DNA from: Trema orientale
Taxonomy: Eukaryota > Streptophyta > Magnoliopsida > Rosales > Cannabaceae
Assembly: GCA_002914845.1 (NCBI GenBank)
Contig: JXTC01000611.1
Location: 26,884-90,883 of the forward strand
Length of the DNA stretch: 64,000 nucleotides
Direction: 5' to 3'
Within the stretch, counting starts at the first letter, position 1. Each line of letters begins with the position of its first letter. Below are positions 1 through 11,850 of this stretch, piece by piece. The position numbers were made by a program, and so were the translations under genes. The notes under the pieces are model-generated. The model was not told where the DNA came from. It saw only the letters and a list, made by a program, of their open reading frames with translations, and did not search any database.

Positions 1-490
1 TAAAAGAATGTGTCATTGCTAAATTTAGTATTTGGTTTTTGTTCTAATACGTGTATGCTAAAAGAAAATTATATTTTGTATTTAAAACACTACTTTTATT
101 TGCAAAATATTTGTTTTTCAACTATTAGCTCGTATTTATAATTATAAAAACTCCATTTCACCCACCTTCTTTTTTTTTTTGGGATAAAACTTCACCTATT
201 AAATGTGAATGATTTTTAGTGCTTTCCTTCCATAAGTGTTTCTTTCATTTTATTTGTTTTATGGAATATGTGAGTAGCGAAGTAGTGAATTCGAGCTCTA
301 ATTTATAAAAATTTAGTGAAAATTTTAGTGAAAATAAAATGTAAGCAACATTTATTGGGGGAAAAATGAAAGTTATACATGTATCAAGTTTTGCCATATT
401 ACAAAATGTTAAATTTTTTAAACTCAAAACAATGATAACATGTAATTTTAACACATGCAAAAAATTTTGAACTCAAAAATTTTAACACAT
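1..490. repeat. Diverged copy of an AT-rich dispersed repeat (family R1)
   Basis: This noncoding stretch aligns by eye, in the same orientation, with 16790-17270 and 17520-17990. Shared landmarks in the same order are a 'catgctaaa'-like start, 'tttaaaaca..ttttatttgcaaaa', 'aaaaactccatttca', 'aaatgtgaat', 'atatgtgagtag.gaagtagtgaat', 'tctaatttataaaaa' and 'attttaacacat'. It is truncated by the window edge. There is no coding potential; the 71-aa frame on the minus strand here is AT-rich noise. The class is unknown; a nonautonomous DNA element is possible. Confidence 0.6.
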
Positions 491-3250
491 ATAATTTTAG
501 TACACGCTATAAATTATGTTGATCATAAGATACGACTAAAGACATGCTTTTGGGAAAATTATAAAATTGAGATACTTCATGCCCATAGCTCTTCACTTCA
601 ATGTTAAGGGAGGACATAATAAGTAACACAAATAAATGTATATAACCAAAAAAAAAAAAAAAACTTAAAAAATGAGTGGGATCGTGTGGGGGCACAAACA
701 TTAAAAATAAGTAAAATTGAAGGAAGAAATTTTAATTTTGAAAAAATTGAGTGGGAGTACGAGGGGCATATTAAAAAAAAAAATTAGAAAGGCAACCTCT
801 AATTTAGAAAAATTTGAAGGGTGCTGGCATACACTCTCCATCGCCACTGCAAGGAGCTAAGATATATTGTGCTATTTTATTATCTCGTTTGCTATCCTAT
901 ATGTCTAAAACTAGACAACTAAGTATTTTTTTAGTAACCACTTCCTAACAAAATTAATTTATTTAATTGATATTATATTTTAATGAGTTCATCCACTTTT
1001 TAGTGGATGAGACATCAAATGAGACACTGAAATAGGATAATAGATCTCAGTTTATGGGTTCATCCCTGTAGTCGAAGACAGAATTTTTGTTTAGTAGGAA
1101 CTAAAATAATATTTTGTCTAAATTATGGAGTAATTTTATATTTTTTTCTATTTTGAGTGGGGGCTTTTGTATATAATTTATGTTGAAATTAATTTTATAG
1201 ATACATATAGATATTCAATAGATATATAAAACTGACGAGGTGCTTGAGCACCCATTGGCCATGCTCTCTCTCTGCCCCTGTTTGTCCCTAGTTGGAGGGA
1301 GCAGTAGAAGCATAGAAGGTACGAGAGGGATGAGAGAATTATTAGATAGATTTAGAGCTATGATAGTTATTTGGTAGAAATGATTTTATGAAAAAAAAAA
1401 ATAATAGCTAATTAATTTCAAATCCTTAGTTTGAGCCAATTTTTCAGTCCTCCAAATTGAATGATATTTACATAATTATCCTTATATCATCAACATAGCA
1501 ACTATTGATGGAATGGTCTTTGTACAGATAAAATTTTTTTCCTTCCTTTCAGTTCTCCTTCTACCAAAAAGAGAGAAAATTTTAATTTTCTTTCATTCCT
1601 ATCATACAAAATACAACAAAAGAATAGTGCTCATCTTCTTTTCTCTTTTTCCTTCCTATGTGATGTACTTCTTTCTTTCTATATTTTCTCTCACCTATCC
1701 TAAATGAAAAATAGAGCCATTAACAAGAGCTTGGCTCTATAAACTGAAGATTTTAAGCTAAGAACACCGAGTGGGTTGGTCTAGTAGTAAATCTTAATTT
1801 GTGGATGGCTATGATCAAGAGTTCAAGTGTTGGGTAACTTCATTGGGATTTTAAATACGAAGGCTTATTTATACCAACTCAACATCCGATATAGAGCATC
1901 TGGGACCTCACCCCACACAAGTTTTACCCGATGAGGTAAGATCCGCCTCAAATTGTCCTTAGCGAATATTTTTGTTAACATGGTTGAAAACTTTTATGGC
2001 TTTTTCAACGAGAAATACCATTTTGATCGCCCCTTTCTCTGTTCTTTTTCAGTAACAAAAAAAATATATACACAGATCTTAAGCCAAGAGCTTGGAAAAT
2101 TGAGCCATAGTTCTTCGACTCTATCAAAGCATCGTCCACCACACCCCACTATTAGATCACATGATTGATTTCATCCTCTGCATGGTTTGATATTCATCAA
2201 CATAATTTACTTTAAACATGGAACTCACATATTGCAAATTTAAAAGAAAACCACATAATTATTTACAAATTAAAAATTTTAAAAATAAAGTAAATATACA
2301 TAGATCTAAAATGATGAGGATAAAGCATAATATTTAATCGACTATAATGATTAACTTAACATAAAAAGAATAATTACAAAACAAAAATTAAGAAGGATCA
2401 TGTCGGAGATGGGGGATGAGTGAGATCGCGACACTGTAGTATTTCATAGAGGTCGAGTTAAAGAGGGAAAAAGAATCTTCGAATGACTATACACAATCCT
2501 TTCCAGAAAAAATAAAAAATAAAAAAGGGATTATTGGCTAGAAGAATGCTAACAAAATTCTCTTTTACATTCTCTTAACACGTTCTATTTCCATTATGAT
2601 TTGTTGTATTATTAAAATATTAAATTAGATAGTAAAATTTTGTTGTATTAGCAAATTATTAAACTGGATAATAAAATTCACGTGTCAGATAATAAGACTA
2701 GAGAGTATAAAAAAAGTGAGAAAAAGAATACATTTAATATTTCGATGTTGTTATAAAAAGAAAAATAAAAGACTATTTTTCCCTTTGAGGATAAGGAAAC
2801 ATTGTCCTTTTGTTTTTACCAGTGGGGAAAAAAAAATTTCTTTTTGATTTTTTTAATGCGAATTGTCTGAATATTTTAAGAATGTTTATAGGGAAATAAC
2901 TGTTTTTTTTTTTTAATAGCATTATCGTTTTGTTAATATGATTTATAAAATATAGTCTATTTTTCCAAAAAAAGAAAAGAAAAAAGAAAATGTCTAGCTG
3001 TGTAATTCCTATTTAGTTGTTTGAAACTAAGCCTTAATATTAGTTTAAGATCTTAGGATACCTAGAAAAAAAACATTATAATGTTGGGAATCCAATCAAT
3101 CACTGTTTCTATTACCATTAAATTCTTCATATTATCGAACTAAAAAAAACAAATCATCATATTATGACTTTTTTTTTTAACCCTCACCTCACCTTAAAAG
3201 GAATAATCATATCAAATTATGATCATTGTTTGGGTAGATAGATGGTAATA
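491..3250. other. AT-rich intergenic region, no gene seen
   Basis: The region is AT-rich with many homopolymer runs. All open frames are short (75 aa or less) and resemble no family I know. The only structured parts are a SINE-like stretch (1765-1950, listed separately) and purine/pyrimidine-rich stretches at 1290-1700 that vaguely resemble the miniature element at 19468-19844. The last few hundred bases probably hold the promoter of the gene that starts at 3425. Confidence 0.5.
1765..1955 (+). mobile_element. SINE-like tRNA-derived remnant
   Basis: A 'ggttggtctagtagtaaatc' stretch resembling a polymerase III A box is followed about 35 bp later by 'gagttcaagtgttgg', close to a B box. Non-tRNA sequence follows. 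This is the layout of plant tRNA-derived SINEs (Au-like). I did not identify target duplications or a clear 3' end, so the borders are approximate. Confidence 0.35.
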
Positions 3251-3383
3251 AAAGGGAGGCTCAAAGCTCCAACCTTTTAACTTAAGCAAGCAGTGAATTA
3301 AAGGCACAGCCCATGTGATGTGGAAGATTATGGCCTATTGGCCTCCCAAGATCTGATACTCTCATTCCTCACTCTCTTAGAAC

Positions 3384-3412
3384 TCTTCTTCTTCTTCTTC
3401 TTCTTCTTCTTC
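3384..3412 (+). repeat. (CTT)n microsatellite in the 5' leader
   Basis: A run of about nine CTT/TTC triplets lies just upstream of the ATG at 3425. Pyrimidine-rich triplet repeats are common in plant 5' UTRs. An in-frame ATG at 3320 would translate this run as poly-Phe; I regard it as untranslated leader because the recognised protein starts at 3425. Confidence 0.6.
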
Positions 3413-3424
3413 TCTGCAATTTCA

Positions 3425-6400
3425 ATGGCTTTTCACAGAACCCCAAAGGCCAAACCAAAACCCAGATCCTCAATTATCTTATTAGTCGTCGCCATAGCTG
3501 CCATTGCTCTCCTCTTCCTCTTTTCCTCTCTAGTCTCCACAGATGGGTCCTTGTTATTTTCCTATAATAGCCCAGAATACTATGCCAAATTGAAGAGACA
3601 CAATAAGTATCGCCATACCGGGAACGAGAAGTACTTGTATTGGGGTAACAGAATTGACTGCCCAGGAAAGCACTGCGATTCCTGCGAGGGTCTTGGCCAC
3701 CAGGAGTCCAGCCTCAGGTGTGCCCTTGAGGAAGCCATGTTTCTTCAGAGGTATTTTATCAGTTTCTGTTCTTCGAATTTGAACTTTGATAGCCTTCATT
3801 GCTTGTTTGCTTGACGAGAAAATGTGTGAAAATAGAGAATCGTTCTTATCTAGATTTTGTGAAATGGGATGAGTTTTAATGAGATTTAAGACCAACCCAT
3901 AATGAGTTTATCATTGTAATCATTGTTATCGAACTTGGTTCCAGATTTTATGCTGAATTTGGAGTATCCAAACTTGAAATTTAGTTTCTGTTCGTGAAGG
4001 TAATGTACTTTGCTTGCTGAAAAAATGTGTGGGAATGGAGATCGTTGTCATCTAGATTTTGAAAAATGGGATGAATTTTAATGAGATTTGAGACGAACCC
4101 GTGTTGAGTTTATCTTAGTAATCACCTTCATTAAACTCGGTTCCAAGTTTTATGCTGAATTTTGGAGTAGCCAAACTTGAAATTTAGTTTTTGTTCTTGA
4201 AGGTAATGACACTTTGCTTGCCGAGAAAGTATGTAAGAATAGAGAACTGTACTTATCTGGATTTTGTAAAATGGGATGAGTTTAATGACATTTGAGACAA
4301 CCCATATCGAGTTTATCATAGTAATCATCATCATTGAACTTGGTTCCTAGTTTTATGCTGAATTTGGTATAGCCAAGCTTGAAATTTAGTTTCTGTTCTG
4401 GAAGATAATTATACTTTGGTTGCTTGTTTGCTTGCCAAGAAATGTGTGGGAATAGAGAATTGTACTTATCTGTATTTTGTAAAATGGGATGAGTTCAATG
4501 AGATTTGGACGAACCCATTTTGAGTTTATCATAATAATCATCTTCAGTGAAGTTGGTTCTAGGTTTTATGCTGAATTTGGAGTAGTCAAACTTCAAAATT
4601 AGTCTCTGTTCTTGAAGCTTACGTACACCTGGCTTGGCTTGCTTGTTTGCTTGTGGAGAAAATGTGTTGTAATAGAGAATCGTTCTTATCTAGATTTTGT
4701 AAATGGGACTAGTTTTAATGAGACTTAACGAACCATTATCGAGTTTTTTGTGTTAATCTCGAATTTGAACTTGGTCCCTAGTTTTATGCTTGCTAGTTTG
4801 CTGAATTTGGACTCACCATTATCAATCTTGAAATTTCGGGGTATTGAATTTACTTGAAAGGACATTATTTTTGTTTCGATCCGCTTATTGTTCTGATGCT
4901 TTGCTACTCTATAACTCTTTCTTGTTGCAGAACTTTTGTAATGCCTTCTCGAATGTGTATTAATCCAATACACAATAAAAAGGGAATACTTCATCAGGCC
5001 AGTAATGTAAGTTCAGATGAAAGGTAAGATACTTAGCTTCTTTGTGGATGGTTGGTTTGAAAGAGAGTAATTTGTTGTCCTGAAAAAAAAGTGTTATTGT
5101 TAATTTTCTTTGAAGAAGTATTGATTTTGTACTTCATGTTCCGGATTTTATGCACACATTAGTTGGACTCAAAAAGAACAATCTTTACTCGAACCTTTTG
5201 CTAATAATAGAACCGCAAACCCTCTTTCATGGTAACTTCTTCCTCGCTGATTGTATATGTCAGGATTCCAGTAGTATAACTTACGGTGTTTCATTGAATC
5301 TGCATTTGCAACTTCATTTTCCGCTAGTGTGGGCAGTTGTTGTCTGTTAAGCTCTTTAATTGTATGATCTCAACTAGTTTTCTTCTATTTGGTAGGTGGA
5401 CAGCAAACTCGTGTGCCATGGACTCTTTGTATGATGTGGACTTTATATCTGACACTGTACCTGTAATTTTAGACAATTCTAAGTTGTGGTATCAGGTGCT
5501 ATCAACCAGTATGAAGTTGGGCGCTAGAGGGGTTGCCCATGTAGAAAGTGTTAGTCGAGTTGAACTCAGAGAGAACAATCGTTACTCAAATCTTTTACTA
5601 ATAAACAGAACTGCAAGCCCTCTTTCGTGGTAACGTCTTCCTCTTTGATTGCATATCTCAGGATTCCGTAGTATAATTATGGTGTTTCATTTGGTATCTT
5701 TTTATGCATAAGCTGATAAATTTTATGACAACCTTTTGGGGAGATAAAATTGTGCTTGTTTAACGTTTAAGAATTCTATGTGATCATAATTAACTCATCA
5801 TAATGCATATTATATTAGAAGAAAAAGGGGAATAATGTGTACACTCATTTTCATTTTATACTTTTTGAAGCTTCGTATGTAGCACAAACACTCTCCCCAA
5901 TACTAACTTTATTTTCATTAATCCTGAATTGATAGAATTAATACCGCAACTATGGCTGCAATGAAATTGTAACCATGAGATGAAGATCTTTAGTTGGATT
6001 GGGTAATTCCATTTGCACTGCCTGGAAATTCCACTACTTATTAACCTACAGTCTTACATTACCACCCCTCTGTCTGCTCTCCGCACCCTATATTTTAATA
6101 TTTTTTTTATTACTAAAGTGACTTTTGTTAGAAATTACTTTTAAGTACATAACGTTGTTGAAAGAAAATTAATTCACACATATCTCTCTAAATAATTAAG
6201 AAAAAAATCTTCTGCACCCCTCTCTTAGACACAAATCTTTAAATTAAGATCATGATCAGACATTCAGCCCAAAATTTAAAAGCAAAGTTCTTAACAAATA
6301 TACAAGAATTATACAATCATTTTATGCCCCTTCCTTGTGTAATATTCGACCTTTCAAAAACTCTTTTTTTTTTCAATTAACTGTTACTCTTAGCTATGCT

Positions 6401-9400
6401 TTTACATCATATTCTATCTTATAAATCTTTACTTTTTTGTACGGAGATCTTGAGTCTTTTAGAAATTAAAAAACAATCGGTAAACTAAAAATGAAATTAA
6501 CCCATAAACAATGTTCTTCCCATGTTTAGAATGCGATTATTACCTATGATTTGAATCCTTCAATTCTTAATATAATACAAGTGTTAAATAATTTTAGGAA
6601 AAACCAGAAAACTCAAAGGAAACAAATGATTCTTCCTCCATCGGCCAGAGGATATCATTCAATTGTTTGTGATCTCCATCGGCCAGAGGATATCAGTCAA
6701 TTTTTTGGGATCTATCTAAGTTGTTATTCAACAATTCATCAAATTAATGGTGAATACGAGAATAGTACTAGAAAAATAGGAAAAGCAAAAGACGTACTCA
6801 ATCAATGCTATGGAGAATTTTTATCGGCAAGCACAACATATTTTGATTGGATATAGGCTAAGAAAAGATGAGAGAACTAGTTGCAGAATGGGTGGAAAAA
6901 AAAAAAGAGAAATTAAATGGAGGAATATTTTAGGAATAAGAACGGATGTAATAAGAAGTAAATTTTAGAGGAGAGAGTANCTTTGGAAATTCCACTACTT
7001 AATAACCTACAGTCTTACATTGATTAATATAACCAACCTGTAATTTAGTTGAGCAATATTGTGCCGGGGGGCAACCATTGATCTGTTAACTCAAACATCT
7101 CTCTCTCTACCTCCCTACTGTTTATAATTTATATATTGTCTTGGTTGAGACTTCCAAAGACTCTCTCTATCCCCCTCTCCCTCTCCCCCCTGTTTATACT
7201 CTGTATATTGTCTTGGTTGAGACTTCCAGAGACTCTAGGCTAGTTAATTTCACTTGAATGCATTGTAGTAAATCTCACGTTGTATGTTTGTGTCTCCTGC
7301 AGTTTCATGTGGAATTAGTAATATTTAGTGCTATTGTAGTTGTTGTTGACGCCTTCCTAGTGTTTAACATTCAGGTTTATGGAGTGCAAGGATCGAAACA
7401 ACCGCAGTGCCATAATGTTGCCATACTCATTTCTTCCTTCAATGGCAGCAGAAAATTTAAGGATTGTAGCAAACAAGGTTTGTAATACATGATTTACTGA
7501 TACATTCTTTTTTTTATGTACTTGTAATTTCAAATTCCCAATACCTGTGAGATTTGTGCATATATGCAAAATTAGGTTCTAAATGATATCTCGGAACAAT
7601 TAAAATTCTGGATAACCATAAAACTTTAAAGAAAAATCTAACATAACTTTCTTTAGCAGTTGCTTTGCTGTAATGCTATCAATAATTTGCAAAGTCTTCT
7701 CTTGACATACAGTAATTACCGACTAATATGTTCTTTTCCCCCAACTTTCAGAACTTAAAAGTTAAAATGCTATGTTGGTTCTTGCAGCTGTTGTATTGTT
7801 TAGAAGTTTCCAAAAAATTTTCCCCCCAATTTATGCTCTGTAAAGTGCAATATTGTTGGTAATGTGAAGTAAAAGCTTTCATAATGCAACATTTTACAGC
7901 CCCAGTTTATGTTGTGGTGATAAATATGGATGTTTAAAGGGATGTTGCTTTTGAAGGCTAAGAAAAGGTGTTGTCCAGGAGATTAAGCTAGATAGCTGAC
8001 TTGGAAATGTGATGCTGAATGATTCCAGTCAAGATTTAGGTCCAACTTACCCAAGATCTATTATACCAAATTGGATGGTTGTGGGGGTTGGGAATGACTC
8101 TGTGGAACCTTAAATGAATCTCCCGAGCAGCCAAGGCATATGATTAATTACAAATTTAAAATTGAGTAATGTCTTTAAGACTGATGGTTCTGTGGATATG
8201 GATGATAATGGTATGATTTTAAATGTCAATGAAGAAAATAGAAAAAGGCGAGGACTAGTAGATGCTTTTCACTATAGATAGTTTTTTTCCCGGTCCAATG
8301 GAGTACTTCTAGTTCTAGTTATCTGGCCAACTCCGAACCAAGATCCATTTCTTTTGGCTAAATATAAGAATTTCAAAATCCATAAGGGGCATCCTCGAGA
8401 TATTCAATAGTTGATAGATGCTCTTGTTCTTATCATACTGAGGGTTTTGGTCCATTTACTATACAAAGGCGTTGGACATTTTTTAAAATTTTTGGTTCTA
8501 AGCAGCCTTCTATAAGCTGAATGCAAAGAATTTAAAGGAGGATTTGAGTTGTAAGCCTTGTTCTCATGGCTGTTTACCGAGCTTTAACCTCATTTGGAAG
8601 TGGCTTTTGTCCTTGCATTGCTTCTATTTTGTTATATTCCCAACATACAATGTGTGCTTGTTAAGTATCTAATAAAATTTCAACCTTGAAAGAGGAGTTC
8701 TCATTTCTAGGTTTGTTCTTCTATTATATAATGGTGCTCTAGTTCCTGAACTCTCCTTACAGTATTCGCAGCACATTTTGTTGCATTTTTCTGGACTTCC
8801 GTTACACTTCCATTACATATTATCTAATCCTTCGCTGAAATCATTTTCCAGATTAAAGCCCTCCTTGGTGATTATGATGCTATCCATGTCCGTCGTGGCG
8901 ATAAAATAAAGACCAGGAAAGACAGGTTTGGGGTCGAAAGGACCCTGCATCCTCATCTGGACAGAGATACAAGAGCAGAGTTTATTCTCCACAGAATTGC
9001 AAAATGGGTTCCAACAGGACGGACAATTTTTATTGCTTCGAATGAGAGGACACCAGGATTCTTTTCACCTCTCACTGTGAGGTAAACCCTTCCCATACAC
9101 ACGTTTTGGTTTACATGTCTGCTGTATTTGTTTTCCCACTTAGTATTTGTTTGTGCTAAATATTGTCATCCGAAATGACAATTTTTAGCTCTTAAAAGTG
9201 TTTTCGAGATTGAAACTGCCACTTGCTTGTTTTAATCTTTGATTGATGGTGCTGTTATTTGCAGGTACAAACTGGCATATTCCTCAAACTATAGCCACAT
9301 TATTGATCCCATTATTGAGAACAATTACCAGTTATTCATGATTGAGAGGCTAATCATATCTGGAGCCAAAATGATAATCAGAACATTTAAGGAAGATGAT

Positions 9401-9487
9401 ACAGATCTCAGCCTCACCGATGATCCGAAGAAGAATACAAAATTATGGCAAATACCTGTCTATACCATGGATGAAGAGGCAAGTTGA
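3425..9487 (+). CDS. O-fucosyltransferase-like family protein (type II membrane anchored)
   Basis: Six exons: 3425-3750, 4931-5023, 5396-5629, 7375-7477, 8852-9081 and 9265-9487. All introns are GT-AG, and the sum is 1209 nt, giving 402 aa with no internal stop. Residues 1-15 are basic, 16-37 form a hydrophobic signal anchor, and a luminal domain follows. It includes a Cys-rich stretch (DCPGKHCDSCEG), then NSCAMDSLYD and, at residues 264-269, HVRRGD. That motif is typical of the GDP-fucose protein O-fucosyltransferase fold, where the Arg contacts the nucleotide sugar. The C-terminus holds KEDDTDLSLTDDPKKNTK. From memory the closest Arabidopsis relatives are At4g12700/At2g04280, which databases label 'calcium ion-binding protein'; their substrate is unknown to me. 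Golgi location is inferred from the anchor. An upstream in-frame ATG (3320) is less likely because it translates a CTT repeat. Introns 1-3 carry tandem duplications listed separately. Confidence 0.9.
3815..4830 (+). repeat. Intronic satellite, ~205-219 bp unit, about 5 copies
   Basis: Intron 1 of the O-fucosyltransferase-like gene is filled by head-to-tail copies starting near 3815, 4019, 4222, 4436 and 4655, with spacings of about 204, 203, 214 and 219 bp. Each copy has 'gagaaaatgtgtg.aatagag', 'cttatctagattttgtaaaatggg', 'gagtttatc.tagtaatca', 'ttggttcc.agttttatgctg', 'aaacttgaaatttag' and 'ctttgcttgctg'. Copies differ by substitutions and short indels. The last copy degrades towards the splice acceptor at 4930. 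There is no coding potential. Confidence 0.9.
5161..5295 (+). pseudogene. Partial pseudo-exon: duplicate of the exon 3 end within intron 2
   Basis: This stretch in intron 2 matches 5559-5691, which is the last ~70 nt of exon 3 plus its donor and the first ~60 nt of intron 3. The copied frame reads like V-G-L-K-K-N-N-L-Y-S-N-L-L-L-I and then shifts by a 1-nt deletion, so the 'NRTASPLSW' ending is lost. The donor-like 'gtaac' survives at the end. No matching 5' part of the exon or convincing acceptor is present, so it looks non-functional. Confidence 0.85.
6023..7021. repeat. 38-bp direct repeats flanking a ~920-bp segment in intron 3
   Basis: 6023-6060 and 6984-7021 are nearly identical, both 'tggaaattccactactta' followed by a/t 'taacctacagtcttacatt'. 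They enclose AT-rich noncoding sequence. An N sits at 6980, four bases before the second repeat. This is either an insertion with duplicated flank or an unmerged contig overlap. Confidence 0.7.
6636..6711 (+). repeat. 38-bp tandem duplication in intron 3
   Basis: Two adjacent copies (6636-6673 and 6674-6711) share 'ctccatcggccagaggata' and differ at a few positions. They lie inside a short open frame that has no recognisable homology. Confidence 0.8.
7119..7236 (+). repeat. 72-bp tandem duplication in intron 3
   Basis: 'tgtttata' followed by 'tatattgtcttggttgagac' and 'ttcca.agactct' occurs at 7119 and again at 7191. The copies are separated by a CT-rich run and lie about 140 bp upstream of the acceptor of exon 4. 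Confidence 0.75.
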
Positions 9488-10830
9488 CATTCGTTTTAGA
9501 TTAGAACAGGTCTCCAAATTTTCAACAATGTTCAACATACATTTAAACTCCAAGCCAAGAGATGCTTACACTGCATGCCAGAAAGCTGTGCGCCGGAGAG
9601 AGAATATTTTTGGGAAGAGAGGCTGGTTACTTCTGTGAATTTTGTAAATTATGTTATAACTGACAATATGGATTTGTTTTCTTTTTCTAATTTATCATTA
9701 TTTGTTCATTTCAAAAAAAGAAGCCCGAAAATGAGAAATTCTTCTGCTCCTTTTCTTTTGGTGGAGATAGTTTGTTGGCGGATCCCGGGTGTCATCTGTT
9801 TGAACTTTCAAGAATGAGTTCTGTTAGTTTTAAGATGTCCTATTTGATTTGTTTACTTAGAATTTCCTTCCGTCTCTTATACGTAACAAACTATATTGTA
9901 TGTTTACAGCTATTTATGTATGTAGTCAGTAGTTTAACGAAAGCTGAATCGCCCCAACTTGTGATGTTAGATGGGTTTTCCCCACGTAATCCCCATTACT
10001 TTGTCGAAAGTAACGGGACTAACTGTTTGATTTTGATATGAATTTATGCCTTAAAACACACTATTAGTATATGAATAATTACATTAAGATGCTTAATCAC
10101 GTTATTAATATGTATCCCTAACACAAAATTGTTCAATAATTGAATCCATATGAAAATGCTGAATGTTCTTTTGTACACAACATAAAGCTTGAAATGTTTC
10201 GCTTTGCCTCTATCTGGCTGATAAGCCTGTAGGAAAGGCCAACTAGTTTTGTGGATTATTTCACATCATAGTATGTGAAGAATCGATTAATATCAAAAAG
10301 AGTATATGTACCTGATGTTTAGCGATGATATGTTGGCGAACAATGTTAAATGCTTATTGAATATGACTAACTCGGGTCCCTGTCACTTTATTTTCATTTA
10401 TAGAAATAGAGCGGCCCATGTGTTAGCTAATACCGCTTTTGGGGGTTGATTTTATTTTATTTTTCTTTTTGTTCGATAAGGTTCTTCCTCACACTTAAAC
10501 GAGAGAGAGAGGGAGAGAGAGATACTTTCCAAACTATAATTTCTCGCTTGCATTGCTAAAGTGAAAATTAGGCCTCGGCGTTTTTAGAAAAGAATTGGAA
10601 ATATATAATAGGTTCAATTTTTTACTGAGTTTTGGACACTTCTATCTATTTTTTCAAAAAGAATACTAAAAATACGACCTCCAAAGAAGAATTAAATTTC
10701 GTACGACCTAAAGTGTCATTTTTCTAAATATTAGGTCTTAAAGAAGTTGTGGCATTTTGTGTAAATAAAGCAATCTTTATAAAATAACGTTATATAAAAA
10801 ACCTTTTGTAAAATTGATTGAAACGGTCAT
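9488..10830 (+). other. 3' UTR and downstream flank of the O-fucosyltransferase-like gene
   Basis: No further exon is needed after the TGA at 9485-9487. The sequence to about 10050 probably holds the 3' UTR. The overlapping short frames at 9396-10041 show no recognisable protein. A short GA-repeat lies at 10500-10520. I see no gene. Confidence 0.5.
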
Positions 10831-10900
10831 TGATCTAGTGGTTTCCTTACGTTAGTTAAGGTTCTTTTTCCTCAGTCAAGCGTTCAAGCCATCATAGTTT

Positions 10901-11160
10901 CACATCTTTGATTTTTTAGTTTTTTTTTTTTTTTCTTTTACTATTTTAATTATTTATCCTTTTTTATTTGCTCCATATTTATTTTATTTAATTCTTTTAT
11001 TTTCCTTTTTTTTTGTTATTTCTTCATTTTCACATCTTTGAATTTTTGGTTTTGTTTTTTTTTTCTTTTACTATTTTAATTATTTATTCTTTTTTATTTG
11101 CTCCACATTTGTTTTATTTAATTCTTTTATTTTCCTTTTATTTTTTTTGTTATTTCTTCA
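10901..11160 (+). repeat. ~125-bp T-rich tandem duplication
   Basis: 'tttcacatctttga' then 'cttttactattttaattatt', 'tttgctcca.attt', 'tatttaattcttttattttc' and 'tgttatttcttcattt' occur in order twice, starting near 10901 and near 11029. Confidence 0.8.
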
Positions 11161-11850
11161 TTTTATTGTTTTTTCTGTAATTTTTTATTTCTCATTTTAA
11201 ATTATTTTTTTCCATGTTCTTCCTCCTTTTATAAACAAAAACAGCTACTCTTTTTTTTTTTCCCCACTTGGAGACATGAGACACCATTTCTTTTCCATGT
11301 CATCTCTAACAGATGTGGAAAATATATTTTTTTCTTTCTTATTTGTTAGATTTTTTTTAAAGAAACTGTTATATTACTAATAGCAATTTCTTTTTGATGA
11401 GCTTATTGTTTCTGGTTAATAGTTTTTTTGTATATTGTTATTTGTAGTAAATAATTTAGTTTCTCAGATAATAATTTCTAAAATTAGTTTCTAGTTTCAA
11501 AAAATAATATTACTCCTAAATTAGTTTCAAATTAACATTAAAACTAATACTAGAAGCTAATTTGATTTTAGGACTCAATAGTAGTCAGTAACCATTCCAT
11601 TTAAATAAAAAATAACTAATTTAGTTTCTCATTAATCTACTAGTTTCTCGTTACTAACCAAATTAGTAACCAACTATTAGAGTGGTTTCTGGTTACTTGT
11701 AGAAACTAATTTAGTTTGGTTTTTGGTTTCAAGAGAAACTAATAACTATTTCCTAAAAAAAAAAAAATAACCAATTTGATTTCTCGATAACTAGATAATT
11801 AGGTTTTTAGTTTTTAGTAATCAAATTTAAAAAAAAAAATTTTGTATGTA

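Noticed and set aside
3320-3424. In-frame upstream ATG extending the O-fucosyltransferase-like protein by 35 residues
   Set aside because: The extension is a translated CTT repeat (poly-Phe) placed before a typical basic-then-hydrophobic signal anchor. The ATG at 3425 gives the expected N-terminus.
3815-4830. Intron 1 array as a centromeric satellite
   Set aside because: Only about five diverged copies inside a transcribed gene; nothing else in the window suggests a centromere.
5150-5350. 66-aa open frame as a separate small gene or mutually exclusive exon
   Set aside because: It is a frameshifted partial duplicate of exon 3, lacks the exon's 5' part and has no convincing acceptor.
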